Source of the DNA: Antedon mediterranea
Taxonomy: Eukaryota; Echinodermata; Crinoidea; Comatulida; Antedonidae
DNA length: 64,000 bases
Direction: 5' to 3'
NCBI RefSeq assembly: GCF_964355755.1
Contig: NC_092673.1
Coordinates: 29,145,001 to 29,209,000 of the forward strand
The translations under genes were made by a program, and so were the position numbers. Of the stretch, positions 23,057 to 34,000 are shown in pieces. Below the pieces are notes generated by a model, which searched no databases, was not told the DNA's origin, and saw nothing but the letters and a program-made list of their open reading frames with translations. Positions within the stretch are counted from its first letter, which is position 1, and the number at the start of each line of letters is the position of its first letter.

Positions 23057-24508
23057 TTATATATGCAAAACAGCCTTCTCTGCAACCTGTTTACATCCGG
23101 ATATTGAATAAGCAATTCCATTCTCATGATGAAAAGTAATTTCTGCGGTAATCTTTTCAACTATTTCATCCGTAATCTTATCATTCGGCAAGTGCTGTTG
23201 CAAGACGCTATACGCACACAATTTAACATGTTCTCGTTTTAACGGAAAGAATGCTAAAATTTTACTAGATTCCGGGAAATTAAAACTTTTATCAAGATTT
23301 TCAAAATCTGGGATCACATCATCAGGATCTACTTTATCTTTCGATGATTGTAATTCTTGCCTTATAATGTCAGTCGTGTCTAAATAGCAGTTTTCGTCAG
23401 TACAGTCCCGTAGTAAAATGTGTTCTTTACCCATCATGCTAGTTAGTATAAGTATAGTAGATTTAACGCTTGAATCGGATAATGATTTCTGTATTTTTTG
23501 TAACAAATAATCAACAAGTTGAGGAGTAAGAATGTCCGAGTTATCAACTATAAAAAACTCAAGAGGGCATCTTGGACTAGTTTCCTGAACGAACCAATCA
23601 ATAATATCACGATTGATCTGGTCTCCTCTGCCTGTGATATGAAGGCTTGTAATAAAGCTATGAACGCAAGGACTATCTAAGCCTTTCGTAAACAGATGAT
23701 TGGCGGCAGCTTCTGCTAGGAACGTCTTACCAACCCCCGGTCCACCATGAAACGACAACACAAGAGGGCGTTCATGTTTCTCACCAGTTAACTCATTTTT
23801 CAACGCTTCCTGAATAAATTGAATTGTATATTTTTGATGGAAGAAATTCTGCTTTAAGTATTTTTTAAACCCTGTAATGTTTATCCGTACTTCATTGTGG
23901 TCGTATGGTGGAACACTATCGGTAAATAACATGGATAAGAATAACAATGCTAGAACGGTGAAAAACAAAAAACCTATTACGTAACACTTGTCTGCTTGTT
24001 TTGTACTGGACGGCGTCTCTTTTATTTTATCATGATAGTATTCAACATTGTTTTCGTTTTTGGCTGACTTTTTAATCTTGCCAGAGAACGTGGCCGAGCG
24101 CCTCATGGAAGGCTTCTTGGGTTTACTCGCTGAATAATGATTGGGCGTTAATGATCTTGAACGAGGTGTATCGTTTGATTGTTTACTCATTTTAGGTGAT
24201 GTATCGTCAATATGGTATGTTTTATCTTTCTTTGTTTTCGTAGCAGGAGAACGCCAAGTGCTGAATTGATCTCCTGATGAAACAGCCAACGTTTCTTCAC
24301 CTGGTTTGCGGTTTCGCACAAGACCTTTGCTGATTCCGGGTTCACTTATATTCGGAATCAATGATATTTCTGTTAGTTGCTGGTTTCTGATTTGTATGCG
24401 GCCTTTACTGATCGGAATATCACAGCAGTTGCTATGATAAATCTCGACAGATTGAACAGGTGGTGGAGTGTCCTTCCGTTTTGGATTGTATCCCATCAAA
24501 GACATCAT
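23057..24508 (-). CDS. TOR4A-like: Torsin-4A-like AAA+ family protein, intronless
   Basis: A single open frame of 483 codons (human TOR4A is 423 aa and also essentially single-exon). Residues 1-175 are polar and rich in Lys, Ser and Arg. A transmembrane segment is at about 176-195 (IGFLFFTVLALLFLSMLF). A torsin AAA+ domain follows, with Walker A GGPGVGKT at 255-262, a Walker B-like strand FFIVDN at 318-323 and the torsin sensor-II SGCKQV around 470-475. The GCK cysteine and the block AEITFHHENG..YSISGCKQV place it with TOR4A rather than TOR1. Torsins work in the ER lumen and perinuclear space with LAP1/LULL1 cofactors; TOR4A is poorly characterised. The usual Walker B glutamate is absent (DN instead of DE), so normal hydrolysis is doubtful. 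The ATG at 24508 is followed by a second Met. AATAAA lies on the minus strand at about 22688. Confidence 0.9.
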   Translation of the reverse strand: MMSLMGYNPKRKDTPPPVQSVEIYHSNCCDIPISKGRIQIRNQQLTEISLIPNISEPGISKGLVRNRKPGEETLAVSSGDQFSTWRSPATKTKKDKTYHIDDTSPKMSKQSNDTPRSRSLTPNHYSASKPKKPSMRRSATFSGKIKKSAKNENNVEYYHDKIKETPSSTKQADKCYVIGFLFFTVLALLFLSMLFTDSVPPYDHNEVRINITGFKKYLKQNFFHQKYTIQFIQEALKNELTGEKHERPLVLSFHGGPGVGKTFLAEAAANHLFTKGLDSPCVHSFITSLHITGRGDQINRDIIDWFVQETSPRCPLEFFIVDNSDILTPQLVDYLLQKIQKSLSDSSVKSTILILTSMMGKEHILLRDCTDENCYLDTTDIIRQELQSSKDKVDPDDVIPDFENLDKSFNFPESSKILAFFPLKREHVKLCAYSVLQQHLPNDKITDEIVEKITAEITFHHENGIAYSISGCKQVAEKAVLHI

Positions 24509-25030
24509 CAGTTAGTCTGTTTATAAATATACAATATAGAATAATTTATGAATAATAATTATTGTTTATGCCAAGCAAATTGGCAGTGATATTAGATTTC
24601 CACCACAGAATTGCCGTACTCCATTGTATATAACATGCTATAGTGCAGTTATTTTATTAGCATGTGACCCACAATCGTTTAATAAAATAAGAATCTACTG
24701 TCGTGTTATGTATAAAAATTTAATTAAGACAAACTGCGAATGGTACTGTACTACCGTACTACTACTGTAGTATACTACTGTATTTACTAATCAATTCAAC
24801 AAATAAAATAATATTGAATGCAATGAATATAAAGATTCTATATCTAAACAATGGTGATAAATAGTGTAAACTATATAGCTACAATTATCTACATTTGTAT
24901 AGATGCACATTGCTACAAAACTGAAAATGTACTTACCCAAAAAACAGTAAACTGTTACCAAGTCTATCCTTTCTACCAAAAAACAATCATGCTTAACCTT
25001 TGAACTTTCAACTTTGACGATTCGAAAAAA
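24509..25030. promoter_or_regulatory. Shared 5' region of TOR4A-like (-) and INTS5 (+)
   Basis: The two coding starts are 522 bp apart and point away from each other, so one short region must serve both. It includes a 'tactac/gtagta' run near 24750-24785. No TATA box is placed with confidence. A bidirectional promoter is an inference from spacing only. Confidence 0.5.
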
Positions 25031-28000
25031 ATGGCAGCCTCCATGTCGATGAGACCTCAGCAGTTTCCAGCTGATGTAAGTCACAATTTTCATGTATTTT
25101 TACAAGCAATTACAATGAATGTTTTGAAATGTATTACATTTCAACGGATCACGTATGATTTAAGCTATTTGTAATGTTCTAGGTTGTAGCTAGGCCGGAG
25201 CTACCGGTGCTAGGCTAGGGCTACGGTGTTGATTGAGACTATTTATAGCGATTGAACCGTGTCCGGATCCTAGTGAGAGTCGTTTCGCCCGAGATGAAAC
25301 GAGTTAGATGTTCAGAGTTCGATTTTTTTTACAGAATTTCTGATATTTTAATTTTCTTCTCAGGACATATCAAGCCATGTTAGAAGTTTTGTGAAGGGAT
25401 GCAATATTCGGACTGGTCAGAAATTGACCAGTGTAGAGCATGCTCGTTGTGCCATCCAACTCCTACGAACGCTACCCTCTGCTAGAGCTGCCGTCTTTGA
25501 ACACCTTTGTAATGTGTTCAATGAAAGTGTCAACACGCACCTATGTGAACTTGAGGGAGAAGGTTTATTTTATTTCTTTTTAAATTTTTTTTCTACAAAA
25601 ACATGCCCTAAAAATGCTATTATTATCTATCTAAATACCATAGAAAAGAGTGTTTATTTATTTAGTTAATAAACATAAAAAAAAACTTTCTCTATCCTTT
25701 AGAAACTCTAAATGGCATGAAATAGAACACTGTCGTGTAATGGCATTGATGCGTATTATATTGTATATATATACACCCATGAATGGGCTGAGGGTGCTAT
25801 AAATTGCATTTTTGAAAGTAAATAATTAATTTTAATTTTGTTTACAGCAAAAATTGGGCCATGTTTAGATGAGGCTATACATGAAGTATATTTAGTGTTG
25901 ATTGACTTTGTTAATGCTAACTCAAACACATGGGCTTCTATTGTCTTTTCAGTAAGTTTAGTTTTTTATTTTATAAATACATTTAAGGTATTTTCTATGA
26001 CTTTTTTTTTATCTAGATTCTTATAAAATTGACTCTTAAAATTTCTTATCTTTTTCAGTGGTCGATTGACCTCTTAGGTCAAGTGAGTAAGAAATACGCA
26101 CTACGTCGTGGTGTTCCACATTCATCAAACCTAAATGAAATTCTACAGTTGTGGATGACTTGCAAAGGTGAAGAATTGAATTACAACAAATTAACAAAAA
26201 CAAGTACATTCTTACCCCACATTGTTCACCAGTAATTCCAGACACAAAGCAGCCTTTCCCCTATGCACAGGGGTAGCAATTATAGCCTTCTGGAAAATCT
26301 CCAGCCCAGTACTTCAAACACAACAATGTATCTTCAATGTTGCACATGGTAGCATAATGAATATTATATAACACCTATATAAATTCCTGTCATTTGATTG
26401 GACGAATGTGGGTCACATGGCGTGCAATAGTACGCACTATTCAACGATCGTTAAATAGTACTTTTTGAAACATTTTTGTGTACGAAAAAAAAACGTCTAG
26501 ATGTTATATAAAACAAATAATGAATGTTTTGTATTCGTGTAATTTGCCTCGTTGATATAACCTTTCATCATTCACCTCGTGCCATTATTTGTACCATTGC
26601 ACTCATAAACATTCATTATTTGTATATTATTTCCGAAACATAAATTTCACATAAGAATTACTGTAATAACCAAACATATTGAGCCTTGTATTCCAGTGTG
26701 TAGCTAAGCTAAACTACTGTACATGTCATGCATCAATGAACTCTATGTGCTTGTACTGTTCTCAGCTATTGAGCCTTGTATTCCAGTGTGTAGCTAAACT
26801 AAACTACTGTACATGTCATGCATCAATGAACTCTATGTGCTTGTACTGTTCTCAGCTATTGAGCCTTGTATTCCAGTGTGTAGCTAAACTAAACTACTGT
26901 ACATGTCATGCATCAATGAACTCTATGTGCTTGTACTGTTCTCAGCTATTGAGCCTAATTTGCATACTATTACAGATGTATATTTTTAAACAAAATGTTA
27001 TTTGTATTTTAAATTGAAAGGATATTCATTTTTAAAGCTATTATTAGTGACATTGTCATCACTGGTACTTTACTATTAAAAACAAATTTACAATTTTTTA
27101 TTTCTCCTCCAATTTTTGATCTCATATTTGATATTGACATTTCATATTCATTAAATGTTATTAAATTTTTTTTTTATTGCCTATTATTTTCTATTATCTC
27201 ATTACTTTAATAAAATGCAAAAAATAATGCAAACTTTTAAAATATATTGAATTATGAAATATTGAATAATATATTCTTTCTTTATATTTGTTTTTAGCAA
27301 CAAGGACCCTGATGGATTTGTCCACACAGTGTATCTCCAATATGATTGCCACCTGTCCTGATCTGTGTGTTGATGCTTTACTTGATGCGTCTGTTACACA
27401 CTCCCCTCATTTTGATTGGGTTGTTGCTCATATTGGGTCAGTTTTACAGTTGGATTTTAGATTAAAAGGTTTTAATAATAAAGATTATGTAAAAGTAGTG
27501 AAGCCATAGGTGGTTAACGTTTATTTATATATTTTTATTTATTTATGTGCTTGTAACATGCTGGCCTTCAAATCCCAAGGTCTGGGGTTCAATCCTGACC
27601 TAGTGCCAGGGTTGTAACTCACGACTCTTTCAACTCCACTCCCTAAGCCTCATGATAAATTATTAAATAGTTTAATTATTTAAAAAATATAAAAAATTTT
27701 ATAAAAATTATATTTAAAAATGTAGATTTTTACGGCGTATTGGAGTGTTATACGACAGCTATGCTTGCTGGTGACTGGCTCAGTATATTTAATATTTTAC
27801 TACTGTGCATTTTTATTCATTTTTTTATACGTATATCTCTTCTGTAGGTCTTGTTTTCCTAATACTATTATTACCAGGGTGTTAGCTTGTGGCCTAAAAG
27901 ACTTTTGTGACACACAGTCCGAGGCCACGGCAGGAGCTGATCAGAAGGTTCCAAAGATGGCGTCGGTCGTTGGGATTCTGGGACATCTGGCCAGCCAGCA

Positions 28001-31000
28001 CTCTCAAGATATTCGCATAGCATTGCTTGAGTTATTTCAGGTAAATTGTTGATTCTATTACATTGTGATAGATGTACAGTTTATTAAGTAGACAGTAGTG
28101 GTGTTGTGGTGGTGGTGGTGGTAATGGGTTGTAATGGTGGTAGTGGGTGGTGGAGGTGGTGGTAATGGGTTGTATTGGTGGTAGTGGGTGGTGGCGGTGG
28201 TGGTAATGGGTTGTAATGGTGGTGTTAGTAGTAATCAGTGGTAGTAGTGCCAAGTAAACCATATATCTGATGTCTTGAAGACACATTTCCTTTCTAAATT
28301 TGTTTGCAGGAAAGTCTAACAAGTGAAAATGAGCAGCAACTGCAGACGGTTCCATTTTTGCTTCATCTTGCCACCATGTCCGTCATGCTACTCAAAGTCA
28401 TCACTACGGATTTTGTACAGTCACGTAAGTTTGTAGTGGAGCTGTAGATTGGTTGGTAAAGATCTGTCTACACTATCAAACTAGTTGGACAAAAAAAGTG
28501 TGATGTGCCCAAATGTGGCAGTAATATGCTCAAAAATGGTAGTGATATGACATCATCTATACATAGGCACATCACCTTTTTTGTCACATCAAATTTGATA
28601 GTGTAGACAGAGCTTTATTGTGCCTGCTTGCGTTTCATTCCCAAGGTCCAAAGTGTCAAGGTTGTATCTCACAACTGCAAAACTTCCCTTCACTAGGCCT
28701 CAAATTATAAGAACGATATAGTATATTGATCCTAATTGGCGAGTTTAGTTGCTGAATTTGAAAAGAAAAAGTTGTTCTATACCATATCTATCAATATCAA
28801 ATAGAGGAATAATCACTACCAAAAGAGTGATGTAAATATGGTTACATTTTAAAAGTTGTTCTCCTTTTCCAGTAACTCCCTCAGTACTCAACAGGCTGTC
28901 GGAACAATTTTCCAAATCTGCGATAATTAAACGAGATCAAGAAAGTCTAATACATGTGGTCATACACCTGATATGCAAATCAGGCAATGGTGCTTTTAAG
29001 TTGTTGCAGTTTCTGTTGGAGACTGCCTCCAGGAGTTCTCATAGTGAGAGTGGAGATGAGAAAGTGAACGTGGTTGTACAGGATACTTGTTCCTTAGTGC
29101 TGGTAAGATTATAACTAACATGGTAACCATGGTTGCATGGTAACCATGGCTATATGGTAACCATGGCTATATGGTAACCATGCAACCATGGTAATCATGG
29201 CTATATGGTAACCATGGCTAAATTGTAACCATGACTACATTGTGAAGTACAAGTTAATTGCAATACAGAGGTCTACAGCTTTAAAAATGAAATATAGGGA
29301 GGCTTTATCAAAGTGCAACCAAACCATAGAGTGTGCTATAATTGTGTTTAAATACAGTACATCCAAACATTGAGGGCACTATTATAGAATCTCATGGCTT
29401 CATTATCTAGTTAACAATGGCTATGAAAAGATGCTTTCCAAATGTAGTCTATACAGGCGTGCATTGTGGAAAATGCATTGTCAACATATTTTTCACCTTT
29501 ATTAACCAAAAGAGCCTAAATAGTAAATTTATAGGGATGGTTTTTTTTATATTCAAAACAATTGGGAGACTTGAGATCGCTCAAAATATCAGGAAATTAC
29601 AGTGTTTATCAGGGTATGCAAATATGACTCATTGTGGTGGGGAAATGCGTAGTGGGAAATAATGCTGCAACTACTGTACATCATCCAATGCCAAATTAAA
29701 GTGAATAATTCAAAATGTAAATGTACAAATTTCATTTACATTTTAAGGATCTATTGCTGCTTGACTTACAAAGATCAGTTTACAGTAAGACTGGTAACAT
29801 TGTACAAAAAAGTAGGAGTGACGATCACACAGAGATACCCTTCTTAGAAGATTTACAGAAACACACTGATGTACTCTGTAAGGACATCTTGAAAACAGAC
29901 TCCAAAAGGTTTGTATTCTGTAATGTATAGGTATTCTCGTCGAATATGTTCATAGGAGTGGAGTTGTGGCTTGGTGGTTATGATACTTGGCTACCACTCT
30001 AAGGGTCCTGAGTTCAAGTCCTGTCACATGTCAGATGTCACATTTCTAATAACAAATTACAATTCCACTCCCAAAGACTTGTAATAAGACTTTGTTATGT
30101 AGAGCATCTTGTCTATGTTTATCTAATGTAGTTTTAAAGCATACATTGTTAATTTCAATGTAATCTCTCCTAAATATGGATGTTTAGATTTGGATAATTA
30201 TGTCAATAATTTAAATCTAATCTATTAATTATTAAACTAATCTATTTATCCATTTAATCTATATCCGTTTCATTAACTGTATTATTTGTTTGTAGTTGGT
30301 TACAGCGTTTATTATGCCTAGTGGCTGTACACTGCGGTGAAAGTTGTGCCTCAGATATACTTAGTTATATACTTGTGAATCTCAATGATCCGCAAAAGGT
30401 AAATCTTTTAAAAATTACTTCTATTCTATAAAGCTCTGTCTACATTATCAAAGTGTGATGTGCCAAAATATGGTAGTGATATGCCCAAATATGGTAGTGA
30501 TATGCCCAAATATAGTAGCACGTCACATTTTTTTTGTCGTCACATAAATTTTGATAGTATAGACAGAGCTTTACGCTACATTCACTCATGTTCCGCTTCA
30601 TGGAAAACCATCTACAAGATTGTGAAACGGACCAAGTGCAAACGTAGCTTAAAAAGTAGATATCTAATGGACTAATAAATGGATTAATAAACAAATTAGG
30701 AAATTGTATATACATTATAATGGATATCATAATAATAATATTTAAAACATTATTTTTTTATCCCAAAGGCAAGTCTATTTATAGAACTTCAAGCTGAAAT
30801 GGAAGCTACGTTTCCAGAAGTTCTTGATAAAAGTATAAAGAAAGCTGTTAGTCACATGCAACATATAGACACCGCTACTGTAAGTACATATAGACACTGC
30901 ATGCTACAGTAAGTACATATAGACACTGCTACAGTAAGTACATTATAGACACTGCTACAGTAAGTACATATAGACACCACCGCTACTGTAAGTACATATA

Positions 31001-34000
31001 GACACTGCATGCTACAGTAAGTACATATAGACACTGCTACAGTAAGTACATTATAGACACTGCTACAGTAAGTACATATAGACACCGCTACTGTAAGTAC
31101 ATATAGACACTGCATGCTACAGTAAGTACATATAGACACTGCTACAGTAAGTACATATAGCCACTGCTACAGTAAGTAAACTGAGCAGTAATTCATATTC
31201 ATATGCATTTCTTGCAGTCTGTTATGATGTTAAAAAATCTTGTCTGCCTTGTTCAATGGGAGAATAGCCCTGAAGGTCGCACCACACCAAGAAGAAAGCT
31301 CCAAGACTGTTTGCAGTCGTACCTTCAGATGATCACAGCTCAACTGCATCATTCAAGTTGCGATGTCTCTTCAGAGGCTATCAAACTCATGATGCTGATT
31401 GGATTACCTGATACTGTGTCTATGGCAACCATTTTGAATGTTGCAACGTCAACAGTTAATTATTTCTTTTGTATCTTGCACTTTGAAGGTAACTCGTTGC
31501 TAGAAAAAAATGTTTGGTCTGTCTACACTATCAAACTTTATTTGACAAAAACATGTGATGTGCCCATATGGACAATCAATACTATATTTGGGAACATCAC
31601 ACTTTTTGTCAAACTAGTTTGATAGTGTAGACAGAGCTTTAGAGAAGAAGATATACCATCAAAATATCAAACACAAAAACATTTTAAATTTCCTCATAGA
31701 CTCCGCAAACAGACCATGTATACTTAACTGCTGCTGTAAAGTCCTAGAAAGTTTGAGCAAGACGGCTGTGGGACAGACTATTCTGCTTAAAGAACTTGTA
31801 GAGGGGGCACTTCAACAGGTAAGTGAATTTCACTATAAAGTTTAATCATGGAACTATTATATTAGTTCCATGGTTTAATGTAAAAAATAAGTGAAATAAC
31901 TAAACTAAATTTTCAACATTTTTGATTTGCAGGAAAATGCATTTTTATTTGGAGGAAAGGTTGTTAAGTATGTTGACAACGCATCAACGAGCAAAGATAG
32001 TAAAATGTTGCTACTACAAGAAAACCAAAGAATTGGATCAACCGTATCATTTGCGAAACAGATGACAAACGTGTTTCATGGGGGAACTGTGGGTAAAGGG
32101 GTTAAACCACAAGTTGAATTAGTAACCATTTCAGAAGTAAGTGTATACTGGACCAAATGCAACAACATCAATCAATTAAAATGCAATAATCAGCATTATA
32201 AATGCCAAATATATTTCTGTAACAGGCCAAATAAAAGAAAAGCTGAAAATCACTAAATGTTAAAATTGTACCTATTTTTAATAATACAAATTTAGACCAC
32301 TAAAGAAAAATATTTAAAATGTAAAAAACAATTATTACTATTTTTTATTTTTGTGCTAGGATTTGATGCTAATGAATATACAGACTTTTATTTGTGTGGT
32401 GCATAGTTGCTTAGCAACTGACTCTAGACCCCTAGGCTCACAATCCAGTACTCCTGGAGAGGTTGACTCCAAGTCTGGCAATGAAGTGTTAGCGAATCTA
32501 CTGGTTGATGTCATCTGTCCAGATGTCACACACGCTGGTGTCGTTTGGCCGGAAGAGGAGCACATCAAAACCAAGATTAAAATGTAAAGCTCTGTCCACA
32601 CTATCAAACTTTATGCGACAACAACATGTGATGTGCCCATATGTATATGAACATGATGTCATATCACTACCATATTTGGGTATATGTAATTACTACCATA
32701 TTTGGGCACTTGATAAACCAAGAAGGAATCCTAAGTCAACACATCTAATTATATTACTGCAGTAACTATATTACTGCATTTGAACTTCACCAAATTACTT
32801 ATGATTTATTACACAGGGACCTTTTGATACGAAACAAGTTTGACAGCAACCCAATCTTATGGGAGTTAATGGACATGATTGCAAGTGGTAAGCTAATGTC
32901 ACAATCATTTGCTTGTGTCTTTTGGAAAATTGCTACAGTAGGCCTAGATATATGTGAAATATACGATACTTACAGTGGATTCTAGATAATTTATCTACTG
33001 TACAAATTGTTTCGTATCATATTTAATGTCTAATACACTGTCGCACATATAGAGATGCAGTCCAGTGAGGAGCGGGTGATATTTTAATTAAAATTTCAAA
33101 GATGTATTGTCCCCCTGAAAAAATAATTTTAAACATTTTTTTTTAATATGCCATATTAATGTTACATAATAGTTTTCCACTTTGATCCAAATTGAATTTG
33201 CCTGAAAAAAAACTGTATTTACCTGAAAAAACTGTAATTTAAAGCAAAAAAATAGTCAAATTGGCTGCCAGCCAATGGTTTTTAATTGAATTAATTTGGT
33301 CATTTTATAAGTGAAAACATTGGTTTTTTTTCTACGGTAAAAGTGATTAACTCTATTAAACTAACAAATAACCTATTCAAAATCTGATTTCATTAATCTT
33401 TTTTGTGGAAAATTTATCTTTAAATAATTTGTTGTGTTTCCAACAGATAGCATTGCGATGTGCCACTGTTCCCCATTGCTGTACAGCACATTGTCTACTG
33501 TGATTAACTACTGGGATTCTGCACGTGTTAGCAGAGCTAGTGACGCACCATCCGAATTAAAAGCTTCATGTAACATCATCAAATATCTAAGCAAGGTACA
33601 TTTAGATTTAGGGAGCCCTCTATTGGTTCAAATACTTAAGTATGGTACATACTTAGATTTAGTGAGTTCAAAAGCAAAGTCAGTACCTACTTAATTTTGA
33701 CTTTTTACAAAATATCCGAAATATACTTTTTTAATGTTTTATTTACCCGAAAGAACCATAATTTTAAAGCAAAAAATAGTCAAATTGACTGTCAATAGGT
33801 TTTTGGTTGAATTTAAATGTTTTTAAAGTGTTTGTAAGCCTAATAAACATAAAACAGAAAAACCTATAATAATTTTGTGGGTTTTTTTTAGGCCCAATTG
33901 TTAGTGGCACCGTTTTGCTACATCGGTGAAATACTAGATCATCTGGACCCGCATGAAATGTTTGTTTTATTGTCAATCGTTTGGGCAACAATGAAGGTAA

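Noticed and set aside
26679-27017. 112-codon frame with a perfect 30-residue repeat
   Set aside because: It is the 90-bp tandem repeat, kept open only because 90 is a multiple of three; no start context or homology, and it is intronic.
30852-31139. Cys/Tyr-rich repeated frame on the minus strand
   Set aside because: Antisense of the splice-donor array; no gene features.
32356-32607. Minus-strand frame opposite INTS5 exon 15
   Set aside because: Shadow of the real exon; the plus-strand frame has the INTS5 WPEEEH block and proper splice sites.
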